Shown one piece after another: positions 56,301 to 64,000 of a DNA stretch of 64,000 nucleotides. The stretch comes from Paracoccaceae bacterium (lineage in GTDB: Bacteria; Pseudomonadota; Alphaproteobacteria; Rhodobacterales; Rhodobacteraceae), in the NCBI GenBank assembly GCA_003567315.1, contig PWZT01000021.1, positions 1 through 64,000 on the forward strand. Reading direction: 5' to 3'. Numbering within the stretch: position 1 is the first letter of the stretch; every line of letters begins with the position of its first letter. The position numbers were made by a program, and so were the translations under genes. Below the pieces are notes generated by a model. The model searched no databases. It saw only the letters and a list, made by a program, of their open reading frames with translations, and was not told the origin of the DNA.

Positions 56301-56669
56301 GCACATTGGCAGCGCCAGCCATTCCACGTCGCTGTCCGACAGCACCAGCCGCGCGCCCACGATCAGCCGGGGCAGAGGGCCTTGCGCCACGGGCAGCGCA
56401 GCGCCGGTCTCGGTCTGGCGGCTGGAGGTGTCGGTCTGGCGATGTGAGCGGATTTCCAGCGCCTCGGCCCGCGCGCGGGCAAGCTCGCGCAGGGCCACAT
56501 GCGCGCGCACCACCCCGGCCAGCGAGTTGTGATCGGTGATCGCAATGGCACGCAGGCCCAGCTCGACCGCGCGCGCGACCAGCTCCTCGGGATGCGAAGC
56601 CCCGCGCAGGAATGTGAAATTCGAGGTCACGCAAAGCTCTGCGTAACCGGAAACAGGTGTTTGCGGCAT
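53352..56669 (-). CDS. dnaE2: Error-prone DNA polymerase DnaE2 (ImuC)
   Basis: A 1105-residue C-family polymerase of the SOS mutagenesis type. An N-terminal PHP domain (about 1-270) carries a short Q/T-rich insert near 70-85. The polymerase core keeps the catalytic acidic residues in PPDIDVDFEHERR and LKVDVLSLGM, and the C-terminal OB fold lies near 960-1050. The usual partners imuA and imuB are not next to it. A LexA box 27-41 bases upstream of the ATG suggests damage induction. Many alternative ATGs exist, but MPQTPVSGYAELCVTSNFTFL is the family start. Confidence 0.94.
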   Translation of the reverse strand: MPQTPVSGYAELCVTSNFTFLRGASHPEELVARAVELGLRAIAITDHNSLAGVVRAHVALRELARARAEALEIRSHRQTDTSSRQTETGAALPVAQGPLPRLIVGARLVLSDSDVEWLALPMCRTGYAGLSRMLSLGKRRAAKGHCDLRQADLLEGAAEMVLIALPPETCTPEQEAQIRAIAARYPGNCHMGAAPRYDGRDAARLDARAGLAARLALPMVALGDVLMHRAQRRRLADVLTCLRVGCTIDSLGARALPNAEARLKPPAEMARIFARYPAAIRRTLEIADRCAFSLDELSYEYPDEITDGEPAQTRLERLVQAGLWRRFPGGAPAETTEKVAKELRIIKALGFAAYFLTVHDIVDFARSRGILCQGRGSAANSVICYALGITEVPPDTISMVFERFMSEARGEPPDIDVDFEHERREEVIQWIYERYGRDRAGLTATVIHFRSRAAVREVGKVMGLSADVVSALASSSMGWRAGPPAPERLRELGLAPEEPRLAQTMALIAEIIGFPRHLSQHVGGFVITKGRLDELCPIENAAMEGRTVIEWDKDDINALGILKVDVLSLGMLTCIRKCFDLIAQHGGPRYSLENLPREDPAVYDMLCRADAIGVFQVESRAQMNFLPRMRPRCLYDLVIEVAIVRPGPIQGGMVHPYIRRRQGKEAVHLPSAELRGVLERTLGVPLFQEQAMQIAVVAAGFTPEEADRLRRSLATFKRMGTIGSFRDRFLAGMAERCYDATFAEACFAQIEGFGEYGFPESHAASFALLVYASAWAKCHPPAAFACALLNSQPMGFYAPAQIVRDAREHGVEVRPVSVNHSEWDCTLERRADGALALRLGFRQVRGMGEEDARWIVAARANGYPDVESLWRRAGVPPATLTRLAEADALACLGLTRRAALWAVRALRAPEPLPLFASGMEGEVITEPEVSLPALSLGEAVVEDYLALRLSLRAHPMELLRPTLPGLTAHEGLATAMGRVEVCGLVITRQRPGTASGVIFITLEDETGVSNVVVWPKVYERHRRAVLGGRLLRITGRLQREGAVIHVIAEAIEDRSDLLGALGRGLIDPTQGRSDETRRPVPLRQPRSVRHPREQAKQLFPSRDFH

Positions 56670-56695
56670 GGGATTTCAGATGAGACGCGATATAT

Positions 56696-56710
56696 GTTCT
56701 ATATATGTTC
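56696..56710 (-). promoter_or_regulatory. LexA (SOS) box of dnaE2
   Basis: GTTC-TATATAT-GTTC on the + strand (GAAC-N7-GAAC on the gene's strand) is an exact match to the direct-repeat LexA site of alphaproteobacteria. Confidence 0.85.
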
Positions 56711-56752
56711 TCATCTGAGTCGGCAAGGATTCGGTGGCAAGGGTGCCGCGCG

Positions 56753-57508
56753 TTACCCCAGAACCTCGCGCAGCGCCGGAAGCCCCACGCCTGTTGCATC
56801 GAAACCGCCATCGGCGGCGATCACCTGCCCGGTGATGTAGCTGGCCTGCTCCGAGCAGAGGAATACAACGGTTGAGGCGATCTCGGCCTCCAGCCCGTAG
56901 CGGTTGAGCGGAATGGTCTCGTGATAGGCCGCGCGGATTTCGGGCGTGTGGACGGCCAGCGCCATCTTGGTATCAACCGGGCCGGGGGCCACGCAATTCG
57001 CGCGCACCCCCCAATGGCCCAGTTCCGCCGCTTGCTGGCGGGTCAGATGGATGACGGCAGCCTTGGAAGTCCCATAGGCCACGCGCAGAGTGCTCGCGCG
57101 CAGCCCCGAGATCGAGGCGATATTCACGATCGCACCGCGCGTTTCCTTCAGATGGGGAATCACGGCCTGGCTGGTCAGGAACACCCCGTCGAGATTGGTC
57201 GCCATCACCTCGCGCCAGAGCGCGAAATCGGTTTCATGCATCAGGCTGAAAATGCCCACAGCGGCATTATTGACCAGCGCATCCACCCGCCCGAACTGCG
57301 CGATGACCTCGGCCACCATCGACTCGACCTGTTCGGGGATCGAAACATCGCAGATGATCGCGCGCGCATGCGCCCGCCCCTCGGCAGCCTCCATGAGCGC
57401 GGGCGCGTCGCGGTCGATCATGGCCACGCGCCAGCCTTGTGCCAGCAAAGCCTCGGTCGTGGCCAGCCCGATTCCCCGCGCGGCCCCGGTGACGATGGCG
57501 GTTTTCAT
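56753..57508 (-). CDS. SDR-family NAD(P)-dependent dehydrogenase/reductase
   Basis: A 251-residue classical short-chain dehydrogenase. The cofactor loop is TGAARGIG (7-14), with VNNAAVG in strand 4; the catalytic set is S132 or S134, Y145 and K149 (YGTSK). D32 after strand 2 suggests NAD preference. The substrate is unknown. It lies 15 bases beyond the TRAP permease gene on the same strand, so it probably belongs to the uptake operon and oxidises or reduces the imported compound or its CoA derivative. Confidence 0.88.
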   Translation of the reverse strand: MKTAIVTGAARGIGLATTEALLAQGWRVAMIDRDAPALMEAAEGRAHARAIICDVSIPEQVESMVAEVIAQFGRVDALVNNAAVGIFSLMHETDFALWREVMATNLDGVFLTSQAVIPHLKETRGAIVNIASISGLRASTLRVAYGTSKAAVIHLTRQQAAELGHWGVRANCVAPGPVDTKMALAVHTPEIRAAYHETIPLNRYGLEAEIASTVVFLCSEQASYITGQVIAADGGFDATGVGLPALREVLG

Positions 57509-57523
57509 GAGCGTATCCCTTCC

Positions 57524-58858
57524 CTAGCGCAGCAGATCGACCAGCACCTGCGACATCTGCGGCACTGTGGCGACCACGAAAATCCCCACCAGCGCGGCCA
57601 GCAGAAACGGCATCGTGCCGCGCGCCACGCGCTCGATGCTCAGCTTTGTCACATTGGCGGCAACGTAAAGATTGATCCCCACGGGCGGGGTGATCAGCCC
57701 GATGGCGAGGTTGACCATCACCACCACGCCGAACCAGACCGGATCCCAGCCAAGGCTGCGGGCAACAGGCAGGAAGATCGGCAGCGCGATGAACATGACG
57801 GTCACCGGATCCATGAACATCCCCGCGATCAGGAGGATCAGCATGATGACCAGAAGGATCACCCAGGCCTGCTCGCTCATGCCCAGCAGCGCGCCGGAAT
57901 AGGTCCGCACCAGATCATCGACAGTGACCACCCAACCAAAGAGGCTCGCATAGGCCACGATGAGCATGACCACCGCCGAGGACGCCGCCGCAACGCCCAG
58001 CGACTCGTAGAGCCGCGCCAAGGTCAGCGTGCGATAGGCCAGCGCGCCCACGCCCAGCGCATAGACAGTCGCGACAATCGCGGCCTCGGTGGGGGTGAAG
58101 ATGCCCGAATAGATACCGCCGAGGATCACCACCGGCGTCATCAAGCCCCAGAAGCTCTCGCGGAACGCAAGCCACAATGCTTGGCCGCGTGGTTTGCCAT
58201 CATAGGGATCCGGGCTGAGCGCCATCAGGCTGGGACTTGTCACAGGCGCTGTCTTGCGCCGCGCGAAGGGCAGCACGGCGATCATGGTCAGTGCCATGAA
58301 CACGCCCGGAATGATCGCGGCGATAAAGAGCCGCGAAATCGAGGTCTCGGCAATCACGCCATAGATCACAAGCCCGATCGAGGGCGGGATGACGATGGAG
58401 AAGGCCGCCCCCGTCACCACCAGCCCGGCCGCGAAGGCGCGGTCATAGCCGTCATCCTCCATCCCCTTGATGATCATCGGCCCGATGGCCGCGACCGAGG
58501 CCGGGCCAGAGCCGCTGACCGCCCCCCAGAAGAGGCAGACAACTGTGCCCACGACCCCCATGCCACCGGGCAACCCGCCGACCAGCACGCGGAAGAAGCG
58601 GATCATGCGCTCGGCAATGCCAAGGCTGCCCATCAATACGCCTGCGAGAATGAAGAACGGGATCGCAAGAAGCGAGAAGCGGGTGATGCCGGTCACGATC
58701 AGATCGCCCGCGAGGTTGAGCCCGAAGCCGATCTGCCACATCGCATACATGGCCGAGAGCCCGAGCGAGAACGCCACGGGCACGCGCAGCGCCATCAGCA
58801 GGAAGAACAGGATGATCATCTGCGTGCCGGCGGAAGTGATGCCCAGCATCTCAAACAT
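57524..58858 (-). CDS. dctM: TRAP transporter large permease, DctM type
   Basis: A 444-residue membrane protein with about 12-13 helices, of the DctM family of TRAP carriers, which use an ion gradient to bring in organic acids. LRVPVAFSLGLSAMY at the N-terminus and SGSGPASVAAIGPMIIKGM (near 93-111) are typical. The ATG at 58858 overlaps the end of the small permease gene by 8 bases; 50 earlier codons are open only as a shadow of that gene. Confidence 0.93.
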   Translation of the reverse strand: MFEMLGITSAGTQMIILFFLLMALRVPVAFSLGLSAMYAMWQIGFGLNLAGDLIVTGITRFSLLAIPFFILAGVLMGSLGIAERMIRFFRVLVGGLPGGMGVVGTVVCLFWGAVSGSGPASVAAIGPMIIKGMEDDGYDRAFAAGLVVTGAAFSIVIPPSIGLVIYGVIAETSISRLFIAAIIPGVFMALTMIAVLPFARRKTAPVTSPSLMALSPDPYDGKPRGQALWLAFRESFWGLMTPVVILGGIYSGIFTPTEAAIVATVYALGVGALAYRTLTLARLYESLGVAAASSAVVMLIVAYASLFGWVVTVDDLVRTYSGALLGMSEQAWVILLVIMLILLIAGMFMDPVTVMFIALPIFLPVARSLGWDPVWFGVVVMVNLAIGLITPPVGINLYVAANVTKLSIERVARGTMPFLLAALVGIFVVATVPQMSQVLVDLLR

Positions 58859-59345
58859 GGCGCGCGCCTCCGCCCGCACTACGATAGCCGCGCCCGACTT
58901 CCCAGGCGTGTTGCAGATAGCGGATGATGACCAGTGCAAAGCCGAAGGGGAGCGCCGCCTGATAATACCATGCCGGGACGCCCAGCGCGTAGGAGCGCAT
59001 GCCGACACGGCGGATATTCATCATCGCATCCCAGGAAAACCATGCCGAGAGCACCAGCAGGCCCACCGACAGCGCGACTGACAGCAAAAAGATCGGCATC
59101 CAGAGCGCGCGTGGCAGAAGCCCATGCACCATGGTGACGGCCAGATGCTCGCCCCGCCGCGCGGCCACGGCGGCACCAAACACCGTGAGCAGCAGGAAGC
59201 CGTTGATCAGAAGCTCTTCCGAGGCCGCGAAGGACATGTTCGTGCCATAGCGGACCACGACATTGGCAAAACCCAGCGCGGTCATGCTCAGGAAGAGGAA
59301 TGCGCAGATGATCTTCTCGAAATCGCGCAGGATCAGTCGGATCAT
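58851..59345 (-). CDS. dctQ: TRAP transporter small permease, DctQ type
   Basis: A 164-residue protein with four helices, the small membrane partner of DctM. FANVVVRYGTNMSFAASEELL (with the last two residues outside the usual core) and RRGEHLAV are family features. It lies between the binding-protein gene and dctM, overlapping the latter. Confidence 0.9.
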   Translation of the reverse strand: MIRLILRDFEKIICAFLFLSMTALGFANVVVRYGTNMSFAASEELLINGFLLLTVFGAAVAARRGEHLAVTMVHGLLPRALWMPIFLLSVALSVGLLVLSAWFSWDAMMNIRRVGMRSYALGVPAWYYQAALPFGFALVIIRYLQHAWEVGRGYRSAGGGARHV

Positions 59346-59369
59346 CGGCCCGCCCCGAAATGCAAAACG

Positions 59370-59397
59370 GCCCGCGCATCGCTCAGGACGCGCGGGC
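59370..59397 (-). terminator. Hairpin between dctP and dctQ
   Basis: An 8-bp stem, GCCCGCGC / GCGCGGGC, with a 12-base loop, then CGTTTTGC on the - strand. The T run is short; such hairpins after binding-protein genes often cause partial termination or protect the 5' message, giving more binding protein than permease. Confidence 0.5.
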
Positions 59398-59411
59398 GGT
59401 CAGGTGACAGA

Positions 59412-60416
59412 TCAGTTGACCTCAGCGGTCGCCTCGAGGAAGGCGTTCACGATCTCTTCGCCAACGCGCTCGGCCCACATGTCAAACGCAGGCTGGGTCG
59501 CTTCGCGGAAAGCTGCGATTTCTTCCTCGGTGGCCTCATGCACTTCCATGCCCTGCGCGCGGAGATATTCGATGCCATTGGCCGTGCCCTCGCGAGTGAT
59601 CTCGCGCTGATAGGCCATGGCCTCCTGCGCAGCCTCGCGCATGATCTCCTGCGTCTCGGCGTCCATGCTCTCCCACTTCTCGCGCGACACGCCCAGGAAG
59701 ATCGGGTCGTAGGAGTAGTGCCAGGTGGTCATGTATTGCTGAACTTCATAGACCTGCAGCGGCACGATCACGGCGCCGATGGGGTTTTCCTGCCCATCGA
59801 CCACGCCCTGTTGCAGCGCCGAGATGGTTTCCACCCACTGCATCTGCTGCGGATTGGCCCCAAGCGCATTCATCACATCGATATACATCGGACCCGCCAC
59901 GCGCATGTTGAGCCCGCGCATGTCTTCGGGTGTACGGATGGGTCGGGTGTTGTTGGTCACTTCGCGGAAGCCGTTTTCACCCCATGCCAACACGACGATG
60001 CCCTGATCGAGCAGAATGTCGGCCATCATCTGACCGGGCGCGCCTTGAGTGGCGGCGTCGACCTGCTCGTAGCTGGAAAAGAGATAGGGCAGCGAGAACA
60101 CGGCCATTTCCGGCACCAGAGGGGTCACGTTGATCGCGGATGTCACCACCAGATCAAGCGCGCCGCGCCCGACCATCTCGGCCTGCCGCATCTGATCGCC
60201 GCCCGAAAGCTGCGCATTGGGGAAGACGCGCACGCTGAACGCGCCGTCCGTACGCTCGGCCACCAGCTCGGCGAATCGCTCCGAACCAAGATGCCAGGTC
60301 GAGTTCTCGCCCGTATTGTGCGACAGACGCAAAGTCTCGGCGCCCGCCGCGCCAAGGCTGAGGGTCGTCGCAAGGGCCGCTGCAAGCGCTGTGCCCGAAA
60401 GCCGTGCAAAAGTCAT
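59412..60416 (-). CDS. dctP: TRAP transporter periplasmic substrate-binding protein, DctP family
   Basis: A 334-residue solute receptor. A signal peptide (about 1-26, cut after AGA) precedes TLRLSHNTGENS; the conserved carboxylate-binding arginine should be in LNMRVAGPMYIDVMNALGA, and QGVVDGQENPIG is a family signature. The ligand is unknown; the adjacent CoA-ligase and thiolase genes point to a carboxylic acid. GGAGGAAAG precedes ATG 60416. First gene of the operon, divergent from the IclR gene. Confidence 0.93.
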   Translation of the reverse strand: MTFARLSGTALAAALATTLSLGAAGAETLRLSHNTGENSTWHLGSERFAELVAERTDGAFSVRVFPNAQLSGGDQMRQAEMVGRGALDLVVTSAINVTPLVPEMAVFSLPYLFSSYEQVDAATQGAPGQMMADILLDQGIVVLAWGENGFREVTNNTRPIRTPEDMRGLNMRVAGPMYIDVMNALGANPQQMQWVETISALQQGVVDGQENPIGAVIVPLQVYEVQQYMTTWHYSYDPIFLGVSREKWESMDAETQEIMREAAQEAMAYQREITREGTANGIEYLRAQGMEVHEATEEEIAAFREATQPAFDMWAERVGEEIVNAFLEATAEVN

Positions 60417-60472
60417 GATCGCTTTCCTCCTCCACAATTCGCGGCGCGCATCGCGTGGCCGCGTTCCTGATT

Positions 60473-60521
60473 GTCCAGATAGTGGACCTGTAAATTTCAT
60501 GATTGCAAGAAAAACTTGCAA
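60473..60521. promoter_or_regulatory. Candidate operators between dctP and the IclR gene
   Basis: Two perfect inverted repeats lie in the 182-base divergent gap: GTCCA-GATAG-TGGAC (60473-60487) and TTGCAAG-AAAAA-CTTGCAA (60503-60521). Either could bind the IclR-type regulator encoded alongside; this is inference from position. Confidence 0.5.
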
Positions 60522-60598
60522 GATGCGCGATAAAAAATCAGTATGAGCGAAAATTGCGGTTCTGTCGCAAGAGTTCAACGATCTTATTGGTCCATAAT

Positions 60599-61405
60599 AT
60601 GAAACATGATTCGGCAGATGCCAGCCTTGGCGGGGCGCAGAGCGTGGATCGCGCGCTGGCGCTTCTCGCCCTGATCGGGCGGCATTCGGCTGCGGGCGTG
60701 TCGCTCTCGGGGCTGGTCAGCATCTCGGGCCTGAACAAGGCGACGGTCCGGCGGCTGGTGCTCGCACTGATGCGCGCGGGGCTGGTCGAGCAGGACGCGC
60801 AGAGCCGCGCCTATCATCTGGGCGAGGAAGCCTATGTTCTGGGGCTGCTCGCGCAGGACCGGCACGGGCTGTTGCGTCAGGCGATGGAGCAGATCCAAAA
60901 CCTTGCGCGCCACACCGGCGATGCGGCCTTCCTGTCGGTGCGGCGCGGGTTGCATTCGGTCTGCCTGCATCGCGAGGATGGCGCGCATCCGATCCGCACC
61001 TATGCGCTCATGCCCGGCGGGTATCATCCGCTGGGCGTGGGCGCGGGCTCGCTCGCGATGCTCGCTGCGCTGCCCGATGCGGAGGTCGAGGCGATCATCG
61101 CTGCCAATACGCCTGAGCTTCTGGCGCAATATCCCCGCCTGCCGCCCGAGACATTGCGCGCCCATGTGGCCGAGACGCGCGAGAGCGGCATCGCGCTTAA
61201 CCCCGGGCTGATCTTCGAGGACTCCTGGGGCCTCGGGATCGCGCTGCACGGGCCGGACGGGCAACTGGTCGGCGCGCTGTCGCTGGCGGCGGTCGAGAGC
61301 CGCATGAAGGAACCGCGCCGCGAGGAGCTGGCGCAGAAATTGCGGGCGGCTGCCCGCGTGGTCGAGGCAAGGCTCAGCCGCCGCCAACAGGAGAGACAGA
61401 CATGA
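60599..61405 (+). CDS. IclR-family transcriptional regulator
   Basis: A 268-residue regulator with an N-terminal winged helix (about 14-75; VDRALALLALIG, GLNKATVRRLVLALMRAGLVE) and a GAF-like effector domain (about 90-260). The start is set by the short N-terminus before QSVDRALALL; no strong ribosome site is seen. IclR members usually control degradation operons beside them, here the divergent TRAP genes and the co-directional thiolase and ligase genes, the first of which overlaps it by four bases. Confidence 0.9.
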   Translation: MKHDSADASLGGAQSVDRALALLALIGRHSAAGVSLSGLVSISGLNKATVRRLVLALMRAGLVEQDAQSRAYHLGEEAYVLGLLAQDRHGLLRQAMEQIQNLARHTGDAAFLSVRRGLHSVCLHREDGAHPIRTYALMPGGYHPLGVGAGSLAMLAALPDAEVEAIIAANTPELLAQYPRLPPETLRAHVAETRESGIALNPGLIFEDSWGLGIALHGPDGQLVGALSLAAVESRMKEPRREELAQKLRAAARVVEARLSRRQQERQT

Positions 61406-62571
61406 GTGACGCACAGATCATCGGCTGGGGCCATACGGTCTTTGGCAAATCCGACCAGCCCGACACCGAAAACCTGATGGCGCAAGCGGTGGCAGAGGCA
61501 CTGGAGCACGCGCAGATCGACGCCGAGGAGGTCGATGGCATTTTCGTGGGCGTATTCAACAATGGCTTCTCGAAACAGGATTTTCAGGCCGCACTCGTGG
61601 CGATGGGCGATGCGCGCTTCGCCCATACCCCTGCGACGCGTTTCGAGAATGCTTGCGCCACGGGCTCCGCGGCCCTGCATGGCGCGCTCGATTTCATCGC
61701 CGCCGGGCGCGGGCGCATCGCGCTGGTGGTGGGGGCGGAGAAGATGACCGCGACGCCGACTGCCGAGGTGGGGGACATTCTATTGACCGCCTGCTACCGC
61801 AATGAAGAGGCCGATGTGGAGGGCGGGTTTGCCGGTCTGTTCGGCAAGATCGCGCAGAGCTATTTCCAGCAATATGGCGACCGCTCGGAAGAGCTGGCGA
61901 TGATTGCCGCGAAAAATCACGCCAATGGCATGGCCAACCCCTATGCCCATATGCGCAAGGATTTCGGGCTGGAGTTCTGCAACACGGTTTCCGAGAAAAA
62001 CCCCCGCGTGGCGGGCCCGCTGCGGCGCACCGATTGCTCGCTGGTCTCTGACGGGGCGGCGGTGCTGGTGATCGCCGATCCCGAGACCGCCGCGAATGCG
62101 CCCCGCGCCATCGGCTTTCGCGCCCGCGTGCAGGCCAATGACATCATGGCCCTGTCGCGCCGCGATGTGCTGGAGTTTCGCGGCGCGCGCATGGCATGGA
62201 CGAAGGCGCTGGAACAATCCGGGCTCACGCTTGACGATCTGAGCCTTGTAGAAACGCATGACTGTTTCACCATCGCCGAGATGCTGGAATACGAGGCGAT
62301 GGGGTTGGCCGCGCCCGGCCAGGGCCATCGCATCATCCGCGAGGGCATCACGCGCAAGGAGGGCCGCTTGCCGGTCAACCCATCCGGCGGGCTGAAATCC
62401 AAGGGGCATCCGATCGGGGCCACGGGCGTTTCCATGCATGTCATGGCCGCGATGCAGTTGATGGCAGAGGCAGGCGAGATGCAGATCCCCGATGCCAAAC
62501 TCGCGGGCGTGTTCAATATGGGCGGTGCTGCGGTGGCAAATTACGTCTCGGTCCTGGAGCGCGTGAAATGA
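61402..62571 (+). CDS. Thiolase-family acyltransferase (SCP2-like)
   Basis: A 389-residue thiolase-fold enzyme, of the class that cleaves or forms beta-ketoacyl-CoA. The nucleophilic cysteine is C85 (FENACATGSAALHG); HDCFTIAEM and GGLKSKGHPIGATG carry the histidines. The final CxG cysteine motif of classical thiolases is replaced by FNMGGAAV, as in SCP2-type members, so activity may differ from that of a plain thiolase. It overlaps both neighbours as ATGA. Confidence 0.88.
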   Translation: MSDAQIIGWGHTVFGKSDQPDTENLMAQAVAEALEHAQIDAEEVDGIFVGVFNNGFSKQDFQAALVAMGDARFAHTPATRFENACATGSAALHGALDFIAAGRGRIALVVGAEKMTATPTAEVGDILLTACYRNEEADVEGGFAGLFGKIAQSYFQQYGDRSEELAMIAAKNHANGMANPYAHMRKDFGLEFCNTVSEKNPRVAGPLRRTDCSLVSDGAAVLVIADPETAANAPRAIGFRARVQANDIMALSRRDVLEFRGARMAWTKALEQSGLTLDDLSLVETHDCFTIAEMLEYEAMGLAAPGQGHRIIREGITRKEGRLPVNPSGGLKSKGHPIGATGVSMHVMAAMQLMAEAGEMQIPDAKLAGVFNMGGAAVANYVSVLERVK

Positions 62572-64000
62572 GGGTGGATCTCTCGCAAGGCATGACGCCC
62601 TGTTCGACGCGGGTGATGAACCTGTCGCATATGCTGACCGAGAGTGCGCGGCGGTTGGGCGAGGCACCGGGGCTGATCTGGGGTGATCGCGCGTGGAGCT
62701 GGGCCACGCTGGAGGCGCGCGCCTGCGCGCTCGCGCAAGCTCTGGTGCAGGACTGTGGCGTACGGAAAGGCGACAGGGTTCTTGTCCAGTCATCCAACTG
62801 CAACCAGATGTTCGAGGCGATGTTCGCCTGCTGGCGCGCAGGCGCGGTCTGGGTGCCTGCGAATTACCGCCTCTCGCCGGATGATCTGGCCTATCTCGCG
62901 CACTCCTCCGGCGCGCGGTTCCTGCTGTGCGGTGAACGCTTTACCGAACATGCGCGCGCCTGCGCACCCCATGTCGATGCCACGATCCTGATCGGCGCGG
63001 AATATGAGGCGCTGATCGCGAAACACATGGGCGCGGTGCCCGAACCGGTGGAAGTGCAGCGCGACGATCCGGCGTGGTTCTTCTTCACGTCGGGCACCAC
63101 CGGCAAGCCGAAGGCGGCGGTGCTTACCCATGGGCAACTGGCCTTTGTCATCACCAACCATCTCTGCGATCTGATGCCGGGCACCGGGCCGGAGGATGCC
63201 TCGCTTGTCGTTGCGCCGCTCTCGCATGGGGCGGGCATCCACCAGCTTGCGCAGGCCGCGCATGGGGTGACGACTATCCTGCCCGCAGGCGAGAAATTCG
63301 ACCCTGCCGAGGTGTGGGAACTCGTCGCGCGCCATCGCGTGACCAATATGTTCACAGTGCCGACCATCGTGAAACTGCTGGTGGAACACCCGAGCGTCGA
63401 TGCGCATGACCATTCCAGCCTGCGCTATGTGATCTATGCCGGTGCGCCCATGTATCGCGCCGACCAAATCCGTGCGCTCGAAAAGCTCGGCCCGGTGCTG
63501 GTGCAGTATTTCGGCCTGGGCGAAGTGACGGGCAATATTACTGTCCTGCCGCCCGCGCATCATCATATCGCTGATGACAAGATGCGCATCGGTTCCTGCG
63601 GGTTTGCGCGCACGGGAATGCAAGTGCAGATCCAGAACGACAAGGGCGAGGAAGTTGCGCTTGGCGAGACGGGCGAGATCGCCGTGATCGGGCCAGCGGT
63701 CTTTGCAGGCTATTTCAACAACCCTGAAGCCAATGCCAAGAGCTTCCGCAATGGCTGGTTCCTGACTGGCGATCTGGGCCATATGGATGCGCAGGGCTTC
63801 GTCTATCTGACCGGGCGCGCGTCGGATATGTATATCTCGGGCGGCTCCAACATCTATCCGCGCGAGATCGAGGAGAAGCTGTTGGAGCATCCCGACCTTT
63901 CCGAGGTCGCCGTGCTGGGCGTGCCCGATCCGGTCTGGGGCGAGATCGGGATGGCGGTCTGCGTGCCCGCGCCGGGTGCGCAGGTCGAGGGGAAATCGGT
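62568..64000 (+). CDS. AMP-forming acyl-CoA ligase, 3' end beyond the window
   Basis: At least 477 residues of an ANL-family acid:CoA ligase; the stop is not reached. The P-loop-like motif FFFTSGTTGKPKAA (near 170-183), YFGLGEVTG and the GWFLTGDLG hinge motif are clear, followed by GSNIYPREIEEKL of the C-terminal domain. It activates an unknown carboxylic acid to its CoA ester. Four-base overlap with the thiolase gene indicates one operon with the IclR gene. Confidence 0.9.
   Translation, partial: MRVDLSQGMTPCSTRVMNLSHMLTESARRLGEAPGLIWGDRAWSWATLEARACALAQALVQDCGVRKGDRVLVQSSNCNQMFEAMFACWRAGAVWVPANYRLSPDDLAYLAHSSGARFLLCGERFTEHARACAPHVDATILIGAEYEALIAKHMGAVPEPVEVQRDDPAWFFFTSGTTGKPKAAVLTHGQLAFVITNHLCDLMPGTGPEDASLVVAPLSHGAGIHQLAQAAHGVTTILPAGEKFDPAEVWELVARHRVTNMFTVPTIVKLLVEHPSVDAHDHSSLRYVIYAGAPMYRADQIRALEKLGPVLVQYFGLGEVTGNITVLPPAHHHIADDKMRIGSCGFARTGMQVQIQNDKGEEVALGETGEIAVIGPAVFAGYFNNPEANAKSFRNGWFLTGDLGHMDAQGFVYLTGRASDMYISGGSNIYPREIEEKLLEHPDLSEVAVLGVPDPVWGEIGMAVCVPAPGAQVEGKS

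Noticed and set aside
54210-56447. A 745-codon open frame antisense to dnaE2
   Set aside because: Same cause as above; no domain and no ribosome site, while DnaE2 motifs are continuous on the other strand.
60503-60598. Longer N-terminus of the IclR protein
   Set aside because: It would cover the operator-like dyads, and the family begins just before the QSVDRALALL segment.

Overview
The window looks like chromosomal core DNA from a GC-rich alphaproteobacterium, most likely a member of the Rhodobacteraceae (Roseobacter/Rhodobacter relatives). The reasons are the gene families, the order rpsT-dnaA-dnaN-recF beside enoyl-CoA hydratase, mutM, ubiE and ubiB, the rimP-nusA-ylxR-infB cluster, a LexA box of the alphaproteobacterial GTTC-N7-GTTC type, a sigma32-type promoter at clpB, and TRAP transport genes. 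I see no rRNA, tRNA, CRISPR array, prophage or insertion sequence. Nearly all the DNA is coding and the genes look intact; only the last gene is cut by the window edge.

Layout. 0.4-9.3 kb: a fasciclin protein, a UMF1-type MFS transporter, MepA, a Tat-exported 5'-nucleotidase, a YhhQ-like transporter, a small leader region followed by arfB, a NUDIX hydrolase, a PiT phosphate transporter and a membrane-anchored NYN RNase. 9.4-16.8 kb: clpB, then molybdenum-cofactor genes (a DUF2478 protein, fdhD, mobA, mobB and a moeA with an extra N-terminal domain), the last four joined by ATGA overlaps. 17-26.5 kb: a LysR regulator, rlmH-rsfS, leuC-leuD, an uncharacterised membrane protein, a secreted nuclease-fold protein, dapA and a lytic transglycosylase. 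26.5-38.9 kb: lysE-like, recF, dnaN, dnaA, rpsT, enoyl-CoA hydratase, mutM, ubiE, ubiB, thiamine pyrophosphokinase and a 769-residue acidic protein of unknown role. 38.9-47 kb: infB-ylxR-nusA-rimP, proline iminopeptidase, ubiG and uppP. 47-56.7 kb: gltD-gltB and an SOS-type dnaE2. 56.7-64 kb: an SDR dehydrogenase and a TRAP transporter, divergent from an IclR regulator, a thiolase-like enzyme and an acyl-CoA ligase. This last group looks like one locus for uptake and CoA-dependent breakdown of an unknown organic acid.

The most interesting signals are not in ordinary genes. (1) In front of arfB, a ribosome-rescue gene, lies an 18-codon ORF with a near-perfect extended Shine-Dalgarno. All five of its arginine codons are AGA/AGG. 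A segment overlapping its stop codon can pair with the 5' arm of a strong terminator just before arfB, which is the layout of an attenuator that would sense ribosome stalling. (2) A 73-bp two-hairpin element occurs twice, each time between convergent genes. It carries a perfect G3-N1 quadruplex motif in the loop of the second hairpin and compensatory changes in the first. (3) A 22-bp motif is repeated next to stop codons. (4) Two dyad operators lie 74 bp apart upstream of gltD. (5) rsfS seems to start at a CTG codon downstream of a good promoter.
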